Source of the DNA: Ruminococcus sp.
GTDB taxonomy: Bacteria; Bacillota; Clostridia; Oscillospirales; Ruminococcaceae
Direction of reading: 5' to 3'
NCBI RefSeq assembly: GCF_024691275.1
Contig: NZ_JAILNU010000112.1
Span: 1-64,000, forward strand
Length of the DNA stretch: 64,000 nucleotides
A model generated the notes under the pieces. The model had not been told where the DNA came from. It did not search any database and was given only the letters and a program-made list of their open reading frames with translations. Made by a program: the position numbers and the translations under genes. How positions within the stretch are numbered: position 1 is the first letter of the stretch; every line of letters begins with the position of its first letter. Positions 52,919-61,554 of this stretch are shown piece by piece.

Positions 52919-53707
52919 TCATATAAGTCCGAAATGACTCAGTGCGTTAGCAATACCATCTTCCTCGATAGGAGTTGTGACATATGCGACATACGGATAA
53001 AGCTGTTCTGCACCGCCCATTGCGATACTGTTCGGAACAGCTTCCAGCATTGGAAGATCGTTCATACTGTCACCGATAGCATATGCGTTTTCCATTGGAA
53101 TATCCAGTTCTTTAAGTATTGCCTGTATTCCTGTTGCTTTGGAATATCCCAGCGGTACATTTTCGTAAAATCCGCCGCCGCGGTCTATTATCGAGAAGTT
53201 CTTGCTTATTTCGGAGCGGAACAGTTCCATATCACTGTTTTCGTTCTGCCATATGACGAACTTGTCAAAGCCGAAGTTTTCGTTCTCAACTCTGCCGCTG
53301 ATATCTATTCCCGAATCCACGAATACTTCCATGAATTCTTTTAGTCCGTCAGACATTTGCGCCTTATCATCAAAGAAATAGCCGTCCCTGTGCTCATAAA
53401 CAGGTGTCACATTGCATTTGCGCAAAAAATCGGCTATCCTTCTGCATTCTGACTTTTCAATAGTCCTGTATAACAGCGTTTTACCGCTATACTCTATGTA
53501 TGTTCCGCAGCCGCATATATATCCGTCAAAGCCCAGTTCCTTGACCCTTGGACTTATATTGAATGCTGTTCTGCCCGAATTGATAAATGTAAGGTTTCCT
53601 TTTTCGCGGGTAATTCTTATGGCATCACGGGTGCTCTGTGGAATGACCGACCTTTCGTCCTCTGTTGCTATCGTACCATCAATATCAAAAAAGATTATTG
53701 ACTTCAT
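52919..53707 (-). CDS. HAD-superfamily Cof-type phosphatase
   Basis: The 262-residue protein has FFDIDGTIA (nucleophile Asp), INSGRTAFN, a cap domain, and AYAIGDSMNDLPML near the C-terminus. It belongs to the Cof/YbjI type of sugar-phosphate or FMN phosphatases. The substrate is unassigned. Single gene, divergent from the adenosyltransferase. Confidence 0.88.
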   Translation of the reverse strand: MKSIIFFDIDGTIATEDERSVIPQSTRDAIRITREKGNLTFINSGRTAFNISPRVKELGFDGYICGCGTYIEYSGKTLLYRTIEKSECRRIADFLRKCNVTPVYEHRDGYFFDDKAQMSDGLKEFMEVFVDSGIDISGRVENENFGFDKFVIWQNENSDMELFRSEISKNFSIIDRGGGFYENVPLGYSKATGIQAILKELDIPMENAYAIGDSMNDLPMLEAVPNSIAMGGAEQLYPYVAYVTTPIEEDGIANALSHFGLI

Positions 53708-53817
53708 TAAAACACTCCTTATTATTTTCTATCAATATTATATTCTATTAGGAAATAGCTGTCAAGTATTGATTCTTTATGCGGTATATGTTATTATTTT
53801 ATAAAGGAGTGAGTTAA

Positions 53818-54333
53818 ATGATACACATATATTACGGAAACGGCAAGGGCAAGACTACTGCTGCTGTCGGACTTGCCGTAAGGGCTGTCGGCGCAGGCAT
53901 GAATGTCGGATTTTTCCAGTTTTTAAAAAACGGGAATTCTTCTGAAATAAGCGTACTGAAGTCGCTTGGCAGTATCGCGGTAATGTGCTGCGAAGAATGC
54001 AATAAATTCACGTTTGCCATGAACGAAGGCGAAAAAAGAGCTGTGACCCATAAACATACAGAAATGCTTAAAAAAGCCTCTGCAATGATAGAAAGCGGTG
54101 ATGTACAGCTTATAGTCCTCGATGAATTTATTGATGCATATAACAAAAAAATGATTGATACAGATCTGGCAGAAAGGTTTATTTCGGATACAGCTAAAAA
54201 ATGCGAAGTTGTCATGACGGGCAGAGAGCCATCGGAAATGTTCAGGGGAAATGCCGATTATATCACTGAAATGTCAGCCGTCAAGCACCCTTATGAAAAA
54301 GGTATTACAGCAAGAAAAGGTATAGAATATTAA
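53818..54333 (+). CDS. cobO: CobO-type corrinoid adenosyltransferase
   Basis: This 171-residue P-loop protein (IHIYYGNGKGKTTAAVGLA) attaches the adenosyl group of ATP to cob(I)alamin. VQLIVLDEFIDAYNKKMID is the Walker-B-like block, and VMTGREPSEM precedes the end. It is slightly shorter than enteric BtuR because the N-terminal extension is missing, as in other Clostridia. No other cobalamin genes are near; the B12-binding radical SAM protein at 12780 is one possible user of corrinoids. Confidence 0.87.
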   Translation: MIHIYYGNGKGKTTAAVGLAVRAVGAGMNVGFFQFLKNGNSSEISVLKSLGSIAVMCCEECNKFTFAMNEGEKRAVTHKHTEMLKKASAMIESGDVQLIVLDEFIDAYNKKMIDTDLAERFISDTAKKCEVVMTGREPSEMFRGNADYITEMSAVKHPYEKGITARKGIEY

Positions 54334-54336
54334 AAA

Positions 54337-54354
54337 AGCCGCAATACTGCGGCT
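54337..54354. terminator. Two-way terminator
   Basis: AGCCGCA/TGCGGCT with an ATAC loop, A tract before and T tract after, between convergent genes. Confidence 0.9.
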
Positions 54355-54358
54355 TTTT

Positions 54359-54580
54359 TTACTTCAGATTTTTAAGCTCTTCCAAGAGTGCCATATCTTC
54401 AGAATTGATCTTCATGTTAGTGACGATGGTCTTGTTATCAGTCGTTATGACTTTTATTTCGATAATGCTTCCCTCCTGCAAAGTTCCTGTTGCAGCCTGA
54501 AAGAACAGCGGAACTTTAGGGTGATTCTCCTTGAATCTTTCCAGGAGAGATTTAAGCTTAAATACGTTCATAGGATTCAT
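54359..54580 (-). CDS. Small protein of unknown function
   Basis: I do not recognise this 73-residue soluble protein. It has VFKLKSLLERFKENHPKVPLF, an AATGTLQEGSIIEIKV strand region and a helical end. It looks like a compact alpha/beta fold. GAGGTG lies upstream at good spacing, the stop abuts a terminator, and the composition is ordinary, so the gene is probably real. Confidence 0.7.
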   Translation of the reverse strand: MNPMNVFKLKSLLERFKENHPKVPLFFQAATGTLQEGSIIEIKVITTDNKTIVTNMKINSEDMALLEELKNLK

Positions 54581-54635
54581 TTATTTTTCACCTCTGATAT
54601 ATTATAACACACTAAGCAGCATTTTTCAATGCATT

Positions 54636-55136
54636 TTATGTTTTGTCGTCTGTAATATTTCTTTTTATAAGGAGCTGCGCACATATGCCTGTAAAAGCTC
54701 CTGCAATGCAGCCCGCAGCTATAAGGAACGGATAAAATGACAGGACAGTCAGTGTTCCTGTCATGAGTACAGCTGCTGCTATTTGACCTGTGTTATGCAG
54801 GATAGCTCCGAAAATACTGCTAAGCCATATAAAGTTTACAGGTATGGCTCTCTTTATGAGCAGCATTCCTGCAAGGCAGGTAAGAGCTCCTGTCAGACTG
54901 TATGGCAGCGCTGAGATATTGCCGCCAAAAATTGCTCCGAGAACAACTCTTGTCGTAACGATAAGAAAAACGTCCTTTGCGGTGTATTTATATACAGCGT
55001 ATACAGTTATGATATTTGCAAGTCCGAGCTTTACGCCCGGTATCGGTACAATATCAGGAAATTGCAGCTCTATTATAAATATGATAAGTGCAAGCGCGGT
55101 AAGCAGCGCAAGTCTTGTCAGTTTTTTTGTTTTCAT
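54636..55136 (-). CDS. Gx transporter family / heptaprenyl diphosphate synthase component I-like membrane protein
   Basis: From ATG 55136 the protein has 166 residues with about five membrane helices. VPIPGVKLGLANIITVYAVY and RVVLGAIFGGN are marks of the Hpre_diP_synt_I / Gx transporter family. Members are often beside NusG-II and ApbE genes, as here. Function is not firmly known; transport linked to prenyl or flavin chemistry outside the membrane has been proposed. The start follows the previous stop by one base. Confidence 0.82.
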   Translation of the reverse strand: MKTKKLTRLALLTALALIIFIIELQFPDIVPIPGVKLGLANIITVYAVYKYTAKDVFLIVTTRVVLGAIFGGNISALPYSLTGALTCLAGMLLIKRAIPVNFIWLSSIFGAILHNTGQIAAAVLMTGTLTVLSFYPFLIAAGCIAGAFTGICAQLLIKRNITDDKT

Positions 55137-55137
55137 A

Positions 55138-55494
55138 TCAGGAATCCCTCTTATCGGCATATCTTATGACAAGTCGGTGCGGAAGGCATACTATAGGTAT
55201 CTGCTCGGAACGCAGCACCCCTGTTTTTACGCAGGTGTGGTCGGAGCAGTCTGCGTCAGATATGCATATAGTTCCGTTTTCAATTTTTATGTCGTTCCAG
55301 CCGCCGTCAGGAGCATTGACACGTATAGTCCTGTCCTTTTCCTTAGAAAGGTCGAAAGTATATATCACCTTGTTGTTCTGTACGACTTCAACGATCGTAC
55401 TGTCGGAGTCCCTGAAACTCAGCAATATCCATACTAATGAGCCGACAAACAGCAAAGCTGCTGCTGCGATAAGTATTTTTACCCCTTTAGTCAA
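55138..55494 (-). CDS. NusG domain II-containing exported protein
   Basis: The 118-residue protein has an N-terminal membrane helix (ILIAAAALLFVGSLVWILL) and an extracytoplasmic beta-rich NusG-II-like domain (NDIKIENGTICISDADCSDHTC, then IVCLPHRLVI). Three cysteines outside the membrane could form a disulfide or hold a group. It overlaps apbE by eight bases. Confidence 0.85.
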   Translation of the reverse strand: MTKGVKILIAAAALLFVGSLVWILLSFRDSDSTIVEVVQNNKVIYTFDLSKEKDRTIRVNAPDGGWNDIKIENGTICISDADCSDHTCVKTGVLRSEQIPIVCLPHRLVIRYADKRDS

Positions 55495-56527
55495 TTGCTG
55501 TCACCTCCGCAGGCATATCGCTTATATTGGTAAACTTATCACTCAGTCCGCTTGAATAGTATATCTTCCTGTCGTCAGTCACAAGTATAACATCATTCTC
55601 CGGATTATCCGCAAGATATTCCTTTATTTTATCTAAGCCCATTACAAAAAATGCCGTAGACAGTGCATCACATTCAAGTCCGTTATCACCGATGACTGTT
55701 GCCGAAACGATACCGTTATCAGCAGGAAAACCGTCTTTCGGATCAAGAATATGCCAGTAGTTCCTGCCGTCATCTCCTGTGAAAAATCGCTCGTAATTTC
55801 CCGAAGTTATAACGGCTTTTCCGGAAATCTCCACGACGCACATATCTTTTTCAGGAGAAAACGGATCACGTACTGCCACCTTCCAGCTGCTTCCGTCAGG
55901 CTTGCTTCCCAGAGCCTGCACATTGCCGCCAAGGCTTACTATAGCAGAACTAACACCGTGAGACTTCATGATATCTATTACTTCGTCACCTGTGTAGCCC
56001 TTTGCAAGTGCACCAAGGTCTATTTCAGCGTTTTCGGACAGCTCTGCTTTATTGCCGTTCAGCTTTATCCGTTCATATCCGACATTTTTAAGGAGCTCAT
56101 CTATCCTTTTTTTATCCGGGATACTGTACTCGCCTGTTGTAAAGCCCCACTCTCTGACCAGCGGATAAAGTGTTATATCAAGTGCTCCGTTGGTCATGCT
56201 GCCTATATCAACAGCCTTCCTGATTATTCTTGCCGTATCATCAGATATATCGGCATTTTTATTATGATCCAGTACCCACACATCACTGTTTTCAGAAGTA
56301 ACGGACAGTTCTTTTTCGAGCTGATATATACGCTCCTCTGCTTCATTCAGAACAGTTTCGGCATCATCGCTGTACACTTTGAGATTCATGTATGTGTCCA
56401 TTGCAAATACATCACGAGTCACAGCCTCGTTGCTGCTTTTAGTACCTGTATTCTGTTTATCGTTACAGCTGCACAGCGAAAGGATAACAGCTGTAAGCAA
56501 TACCAAGTTGAGTTTCTTTATGGTCAT
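55487..56527 (-). CDS. apbE: FAD:protein FMN transferase, lipoprotein
   Basis: From ATG 56527 (GGAG upstream) the protein has 346 residues with a lipoprotein signal (LVLLTAVILSLCSC). The ApbE domain follows: VFAMDTYMNLKVY, INLG-like DLGALAKGYTGDEV, SLGGNVQALG and the metal-binding LECDALSTAFFVMG. It attaches FMN through phosphoester bonds to Thr or Ser of exported or membrane proteins such as RnfG/NqrC. Its target is not in this window. Confidence 0.94.
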   Translation of the reverse strand: MTIKKLNLVLLTAVILSLCSCNDKQNTGTKSSNEAVTRDVFAMDTYMNLKVYSDDAETVLNEAEERIYQLEKELSVTSENSDVWVLDHNKNADISDDTARIIRKAVDIGSMTNGALDITLYPLVREWGFTTGEYSIPDKKRIDELLKNVGYERIKLNGNKAELSENAEIDLGALAKGYTGDEVIDIMKSHGVSSAIVSLGGNVQALGSKPDGSSWKVAVRDPFSPEKDMCVVEISGKAVITSGNYERFFTGDDGRNYWHILDPKDGFPADNGIVSATVIGDNGLECDALSTAFFVMGLDKIKEYLADNPENDVILVTDDRKIYYSSGLSDKFTNISDMPAEVTAID

Positions 56528-56611
56528 TTTTATTCTCCTAACTAAAGCTTCAATAATTATATCATCTTTTGTTAGTATTTGCAACACGTTAATGTAAACT
56601 CAATGCAACAA

Positions 56612-56637
56612 AAGAGCGGATCAGATGATCCGCTCTT
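56612..56637 (-). terminator. Terminator of the glycolytic operon
   Basis: AAGAGCGGATCA pairs with TGATCCGCTCTT, followed by TTGTTG on the minus strand, just past the gpmI stop. Confidence 0.82.
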
Positions 56638-56641
56638 AATA

Positions 56642-58162
56642 TTACTTTTTAAGAAGACTCTTGCCTGTCATTTCAGCTGGCTGTGGCACTCCCATGATAT
56701 CAAGCATTGTTGGTGCAAGATCAGCAAGTACTCCGCCTTCAGCAAGCTCTCCGTCTACTCCGACTGCAATGAGCGGAACAGGATTTGTGGTATGAGCTGT
56801 GAAAGGACTTCCGTCTGCTTCCATCATCTTGTCAGCATTACCGTGATCGGCAGTGATAAGTGCAGCACCACCCTTAGCAAGGATAGCATCGACCATGCGC
56901 CCAACGCAGGTATCGGTTGCCTCAACAGCCTTTACAGCTGCATCAAATATTCCTGTATGACCTACCATGTCGCAGTTAGCATAGTTGAGAATGATAACAT
57001 CATACTTGTCAGCTTCGATAGCCTCACAAACTGCATCACATACTTCATAAGCGCTCATTTCAGGTTTGAGATCGAATGTTGGAACGTCAGGAGACTTGAT
57101 AAGTATTCTGTCTTCACCCTCGAACTGCTTTTCCTCGCCGCCGTTGAAGAAGAAAGTAACGTGTGCGTACTTCTGTGTTTCAGCAATGCGGAGCTGTGTC
57201 TTACCAAGCTTAGCAAGATACTCGCCCATAGTCATTGTGAGCTGCTCAGGAGGATATGCAACTGTTACATTAGGCATTGTTGCATCGTACTGAGCCATAC
57301 ATACGAAGTTAACGTTAAAGAAGCCGTTCTTTCTCTCGAAACCGCTGAAATCAGGGTCAACGAAGGAACGTGTGATCTGTCTTGCTCTGTCAGGACGGAA
57401 GTTGAAGAAGATAACGCTGTCGTCAGCCTTTATCTGTGCGCCGCCTTCGATAACTGTAGGAAGCATGAACTCGTCTGTAACTTCGTTAGCATAGGAGTTC
57501 TTTATTGCCTGAACAGGATCGGACTCCTTAACGCCTTCGCCGTAAACGAGAGCTGCATAAGCCTTTTCAACTCTGTCCCATGCGTTGTCTCTGTCCATTG
57601 CATAGAAACGGCCTGAGATCGTAGCGATCTTACCAACACCGATCTTGCTGAGCTCTGCTACAGCTTCTTCCATATACTCGGCAGCTGATGACGGAGGAAC
57701 GTCACGTCCGTCAAGGAAAGCGTGGATGTAAACCTTGTCAAGACCGTTCTTCTTTGCCATTTCTACGATGCCGTAGAGGTGTTCCATGTGGCTGTGAACG
57801 CCGCCCGGTGAGAGAAGTCCCATAAGGTGGAGGGCGCTGCCCTTTTCCTTGCAGTTGTTCATTGCGCCGAGGATAGCCTTGTTGTTGAAGAAAGTGCCGT
57901 CCTTGATATCCTTGGATATCTTAACGAGCATCTGGTATACTATACGTCCTGCACCAATATTTGTGTGGCCAACTTCAGAGTTACCCATCTGTCCGTCAGG
58001 AAGACCTACATCGAGACCGCTTGCGCCGATGATTGTGTTCGGACACTCAGCCATGTACTTGTCGATGTTAGGCTTCTTTGCAGCAGCGATAGCGTTGCCG
58101 TATGTATCAGGGTTATAGCCGAAGCCGTCCATGATTATAAGTGCTACAGGTTTTTTTGACAT
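56642..58162 (-). CDS. gpmI: Phosphoglycerate mutase, cofactor-independent
   Basis: Starting at ATG 58162 (AGGAGG upstream) the enzyme has 506 residues. ALIIMDGFGYNP carries the first metal Asp, NSEVGHTNIGAG the phospho-Ser, and TADHGNADKM the metal Asp-His. It needs manganese. It ends the pgk-tpiA-gpmI unit. Confidence 0.97.
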   Translation of the reverse strand: MSKKPVALIIMDGFGYNPDTYGNAIAAAKKPNIDKYMAECPNTIIGASGLDVGLPDGQMGNSEVGHTNIGAGRIVYQMLVKISKDIKDGTFFNNKAILGAMNNCKEKGSALHLMGLLSPGGVHSHMEHLYGIVEMAKKNGLDKVYIHAFLDGRDVPPSSAAEYMEEAVAELSKIGVGKIATISGRFYAMDRDNAWDRVEKAYAALVYGEGVKESDPVQAIKNSYANEVTDEFMLPTVIEGGAQIKADDSVIFFNFRPDRARQITRSFVDPDFSGFERKNGFFNVNFVCMAQYDATMPNVTVAYPPEQLTMTMGEYLAKLGKTQLRIAETQKYAHVTFFFNGGEEKQFEGEDRILIKSPDVPTFDLKPEMSAYEVCDAVCEAIEADKYDVIILNYANCDMVGHTGIFDAAVKAVEATDTCVGRMVDAILAKGGAALITADHGNADKMMEADGSPFTAHTTNPVPLIAVGVDGELAEGGVLADLAPTMLDIMGVPQPAEMTGKSLLKK

Positions 58163-58164
58163 AT

Positions 58165-58572
58165 TTATCCTCCTATAAAACTTTTTAAATACCAATCGCT
58201 TTTATCAACATAATAATTTATGCCGTTTTTTTCACACCAGTCAATGATCTTCTTCAAGGAGTATTTATCCTCGAAGATACGATAATCCGTAAGATTCTGT
58301 CCGCCGTCATCAACAGTTCCCCAGAACCGGTTCAGAAATTCCTTTTCATCTGTTATACTTTCAAAAAACTTTGCCAGCTTTTTATCGAATGTCTTAGTAT
58401 AGGCTTTTTCGGCTTCGTTTTTTTCAGTGAACGGAAACGGTATGGGATCTTCTATAAAATCGGCCTCATCACTGTCCTTATCAACGATAAGGTAAGTATA
58501 TGGATCAAACCAAAACTTTTCAGACTCAGCTCTGACAAGTTTAAAAACTTCATAATCTATTTTCAGTATCAT
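58165..58572 (-). CDS. Acidic protein of unknown function in glycolytic operon
   Basis: I do not recognise this 135-residue soluble protein. It is rich in Asp, Glu, Lys, Phe and Tyr (FWFDPYTYLIVDKDSDEADF; YRIFEDKYSLKKIIDWCEKN). It ends two bases before the gpmI start, so the two are translationally close, and it follows tpiA after a hairpin. No catalytic pattern is visible. Confidence 0.65.
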   Translation of the reverse strand: MILKIDYEVFKLVRAESEKFWFDPYTYLIVDKDSDEADFIEDPIPFPFTEKNEAEKAYTKTFDKKLAKFFESITDEKEFLNRFWGTVDDGGQNLTDYRIFEDKYSLKKIIDWCEKNGINYYVDKSDWYLKSFIGG

Positions 58573-58595
58573 ATCATAATGCGAAGTTAAAATAG

Positions 58596-58614
58596 GGGCG
58601 GATAAAATCCGCCC
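58596..58614 (-). terminator. Hairpin after tpiA
   Basis: GGGCGGAT/ATCCGCCC with a three-base loop; CTATTTT follows on the minus strand. It probably partially ends or stabilises the tpiA message. A related GGGCG hairpin follows pgk. Confidence 0.6.
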
Positions 58615-58625
58615 TTCAGTTTATC

Positions 58626-59402
58626 TTAGCCGTTTACAGCAGCCTGAACGATTGTATTGAAGTCAGCAGCCTTGAGTGAAGCACCGCCGATAAGACCTCC
58701 GTCGATATCAGGCTGTGCAAGAAGCTCAGCAGCATTGCCTGCGTTCATAGAACCGCCGTACTGGATAGTTACAGCATCAGCTGTTGCCTGATCGTACTTC
58801 TTAGCAAGCTGAGCACGGATAAATGCACATACTTCCTGAGCCTGGTCAGGTGTAGCTGTAAGACCTGTACCGATAGCCCATACAGGCTCGTAAGCAATAA
58901 CAACGTTCTTAACCTGCTCAGCAGTTACGTCCCAGAGATCAAGCTTGATCTGACGAGCGATAACTTCCTCAGTGATGTTGCACTGACGCTCCCACTTGAG
59001 CTCGCCAACGCAAACGATAGGCTTGAGACCGGCATTAAGAGCTGCAAGAGTTCTCTTGTTTACAGTCTCGTCTGTCTCGCCGAAATACTGTCTTCTCTCG
59101 CTGTGACCGATAACAACGTACTCAACGCCGAGCTCTGTGAGCATATCAGCAGAAATTTCGCCTGTGAAAGCGCCGCTCTTCTCAAAGTGAACGTTCTCAG
59201 CACCAACCTTTACGTTGCTGCCTGCTGTTGTATTGATAGCTGTTTCGAGGTTTGTGAAAGGTACGCAAGCGATAACTTCGATCTTGCCCTCAGCATTAGC
59301 TACGAGAGGCTTGATAGCTTCGAGAAGCTCCTTAGCCTCGGGACGAGTCTTGTTCATCTTCCAGTTACCTGCAATGATTGCTTTTCTAAGATTCTTGTTC
59401 AT
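58626..59402 (-). CDS. tpiA: Triose-phosphate isomerase
   Basis: This 258-residue TIM barrel has Lys in AGNWKMNKT, His in VIGHSERRQYFG and Glu in AYEPVWAIGTG, and the phosphate loop QYGGSMNAGN. It interconverts DHAP and glyceraldehyde 3-phosphate. It follows pgk and two small membrane-protein genes. Confidence 0.98.
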   Translation of the reverse strand: MNKNLRKAIIAGNWKMNKTRPEAKELLEAIKPLVANAEGKIEVIACVPFTNLETAINTTAGSNVKVGAENVHFEKSGAFTGEISADMLTELGVEYVVIGHSERRQYFGETDETVNKRTLAALNAGLKPIVCVGELKWERQCNITEEVIARQIKLDLWDVTAEQVKNVVIAYEPVWAIGTGLTATPDQAQEVCAFIRAQLAKKYDQATADAVTIQYGGSMNAGNAAELLAQPDIDGGLIGGASLKAADFNTIVQAAVNG

Positions 59403-59420
59403 TGTAATTAACTCCTTAAA

Positions 59421-59645
59421 TCAGAATTTTATTTCTTCATCATCGTAATAAGGCAGCTTCTTTGGCTCATTATTGCAATTATTATTGCCGTTATTGCAGC
59501 CTATTTTTACACCCTTCTTTATAGGCGCGATAAAGAAGCCCACGATGATACCTATGAGGAAGCTGCAAACAGCAAACAGCCAAAATGCTATAGAGCTGTT
59601 CTTTATCTCCTCATTTATTTTGCATAGACAATTACATTTCTTCAT
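59421..59645 (-). CDS. Small one-helix membrane protein
   Basis: GGGGG before ATG 59645 defines a 74-residue protein starting MKKCNCLCKINEEI. It has one membrane helix (IAFWLFAVCSFLIGIIVGFFIAP) and an Asn/Cys-rich then acidic tail. It looks like small YtxH-type stress or structural proteins but I cannot assign it. The 31 extra codons of the ORF track are not supported. It lies 18 bases before tpiA. Confidence 0.7.
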   Translation of the reverse strand: MKKCNCLCKINEEIKNSSIAFWLFAVCSFLIGIIVGFFIAPIKKGVKIGCNNGNNNCNNEPKKLPYYDDEEIKF

Positions 59646-59680
59646 AACATTATCCCCCTTAGGAAAAAATACGGAATATT

Positions 59681-60121
59681 CTATCCAAAAAACAGCATGG
59701 ATTCGATGAGAATAATGAGGGAAGCGATGAAAATACATGAAAAAGCTGCTTCCTTGCTCAATGCGGGTTTAGGAATGAATTCCTTGACAACTGTTGGATC
59801 TTTACGTGAAACGTATATCATAGCTTTGTTGCCATATACAGTGAATCCATCTATTTCAGCCGAATATTCTACATTATCATAGTAATACCGCGTTTGATAT
59901 AACTCAGTATCCTCATTCTGCACAACATCCGCTCTTGTTCTGAACCATTTTCTTCTGGAAGGCGGCAGATTCAGAGTTTTATTGAAAATGCTCCGAAAGC
60001 CGAACCATAACATTTTGAATAGAAAAACATTGAAGCAGATCAAGACTATGAGTGTGATAATTAAGCCACAAATATCTTGTATGCCATCAATTTCTTTTAT
60101 ATAGTCTTCAAGCTCTTTCAT
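59681..60121 (-). CDS. DUF3592-like membrane protein
   Basis: The ~146-residue protein has one helix near each end (ICGLIITLIVLICFNVFLF; FSCIFIASLIILIESMLFF) and between them a beta domain: RTRADVVQNEDTELYQTRYY and YVSRKDPTVVKEF. That arrangement fits the DUF3592 group of small two-helix membrane proteins, function unknown. The ORF track starts at TTG 60133; I use ATG 60121. Neither has a clear ribosome site. Confidence 0.6.
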   Translation of the reverse strand: MKELEDYIKEIDGIQDICGLIITLIVLICFNVFLFKMLWFGFRSIFNKTLNLPPSRRKWFRTRADVVQNEDTELYQTRYYYDNVEYSAEIDGFTVYGNKAMIYVSRKDPTVVKEFIPKPALSKEAAFSCIFIASLIILIESMLFFG

Positions 60122-60133
60122 ATTAGCAATCAA

Positions 60134-60155
60134 GGGCGAATATCTCTATCCGCCC
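60134..60155 (-). other. Hairpin after pgk
   Basis: GGGCGAATA and TATCCGCCC pair with one mismatch and a four-base loop just downstream of pgk. Without a T run it may act as mRNA stabiliser between high-level pgk and the small genes behind it. Confidence 0.45.
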
Positions 60156-60169
60156 TATTGATTATAAAA

Positions 60170-61390
60170 TTACTTTTCAGCGATAGCTGCAACACCAGGA
60201 AGAACCTTACCCTCGAGGTATTCGAGAGAAGCACCGCCGCCTGTTGAGATGTGGCTCATCTTATCAGCAAAGCCGAGCTGGATAGCAGCTGTAGCAGAAT
60301 CGCCGCCGCCGATGATAGTTGTAGCATCAGCCTGTGCGAGAGCCTCACATACAGCAACTGTACCCTTCTTGAGTGTTGGGTTCTCAAATACGCCCATAGG
60401 TCCGTTCCAAACAACTGTCTTAGCAGACTTAGCAGCGTTTGCGAAGATCTCAGCTGTCTTAGGTCCGATATCAAGACCCATCATATCAGCAGGGATCTTG
60501 TCAGAGTCAACATACTCTACAGAGATCTCAGCGTCGATAGGATCAGGGAATGAAGGAGCGATAGCTGTATCTACAGGGAGAAGGATCTTCTTGCCGAGCT
60601 TCTCAGCCTTAGCAAGCATTTCCTTACAGTAGTCGAGCTTCTCGTCGTCAACGAGTGACTTACCGATAGAACCGCCCTGAGCCTTGATGAATGTATATGC
60701 CATACCACCGCCGATGATAAGTGTATCGCACTTCTCAAGGAGGTTAGAGATAACATTGAGCTTGTCAGCTACCTTAGCGCCGCCGAGGATAGCAACGAAT
60801 GGTCTCTCAGGAACTTCTACTGCATTACCGAGATACTGGATCTCCTTCTGCATGAGGTAACCTACAGCTGTTTCCTTAACGAACTTTGTAACGCCTGCTG
60901 TTGAAGCATGAGCTCTGTGAGCTGAACCGAAAGCGTCCATAACGAATACTTCGCCGTCAACGAGATCAGCAAGCTCCTTTGAGAACTCCTCGCCGTTCTT
61001 TGTCTCCTCGTTTCCGCGGAAACGTGTATTCTCAAGAACAACGATCTCGCCGTCGCTCATAGCAGCTACAGCCTTCTTTGCGTTTTCGCCGACAACTGTA
61101 TCATCAGCAGCAAAAGTAACCTTTGTGTTTACGAGCTCACCAAGTCTTGCTGCAGCAGGAGCGAGTGAGAACTTAGCCTCAGGGCCATTCTTTGGCTTGC
61201 CGAGGTGTGAGCAAAGAACTACCTTTGCACCATTCTCTACGAGCTTATTGATAGTTGGGAGTGCAGCCTGGATTCTGTTGTCGTTTGTGATAACGCCGTC
61301 CTTCATAGGAACGTTGAAATCAACTCTTACGAGAACCTTTCTGCCCTTAACGTTAATGTCTTCTACAGTAACCTTGTTTAAACCTGCCAT
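60170..61390 (-). CDS. pgk: Phosphoglycerate kinase
   Basis: This 406-residue enzyme makes ATP from 1,3-bisphosphoglycerate. [11 protein letters not shown], the [12 protein letters not shown]-type block ([16 protein letters not shown]), [10 protein letters not shown] and the C-terminal [14 protein letters not shown] are all present. Expression is probably high. A Rex-like operator and a good promoter lie upstream. No gapdh gene is adjacent. Confidence 0.98.
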   Translation of the reverse strand: MAGLNKVTVEDINVKGRKVLVRVDFNVPMKDGVITNDNRIQAALPTINKLVENGAKVVLCSHLGKPKNGPEAKFSLAPAAARLGELVNTKVTFAADDTVVGENAKKAVAAMSDGEIVVLENTRFRGNEETKNGEEFSKELADLVDGEVFVMDAFGSAHRAHASTAGVTKFVKETAVGYLMQKEIQYLGNAVEVPERPFVAILGGAKVADKLNVISNLLEKCDTLIIGGGMAYTFIKAQGGSIGKSLVDDEKLDYCKEMLAKAEKLGKKILLPVDTAIAPSFPDPIDAEISVEYVDSDKIPADMMGLDIGPKTAEIFANAAKSAKTVVWNGPMGVFENPTLKKGTVAVCEALAQADATTIIGGGDSATAAIQLGFADKMSHISTGGGASLEYLEGKVLPGVAAIAEK

Positions 61391-61430
61391 TGGTATGACA
61401 TCCTTTCGTAATAAGATACATTGATAGCTG

Positions 61431-61448
61431 TTGTTATATTATTAACAA
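61431..61448. promoter_or_regulatory. Rex-like operator at pgk promoter
   Basis: TTGTTATATTATTAACAA matches TTGTTAANNNNTTAACAA at 13 of 14 fixed positions, and the flanks extend the symmetry to GTTGTTA/TAACAAC. It sits just downstream of the predicted start point, an effective repressor position. Confidence 0.7.
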
Positions 61449-61459
61449 CGTACAATACT

Positions 61460-61488
61460 ATTTTACACTATTCTGAGAAAATTTGCAA
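61460..61488 (-). promoter_or_regulatory. pgk operon promoter
   Basis: On the minus strand TTGCAA and TAAAAT are 17 bases apart; the start is predicted near 61453. Confidence 0.65.
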
Positions 61489-61554
61489 GCGTTTCCGTAA
61501 TATTTTTCTTTAGAAATCGGAAAATTTTTTGTAAAGTTTTTTATTAGTATGGTA

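Noticed and set aside
56579-57616. 345-residue plus-strand ORF opposite gpmI
   Set aside because: Antisense to a certain gene, Cys/Ser/Leu-rich shadow composition and it runs through the gpmI terminator.
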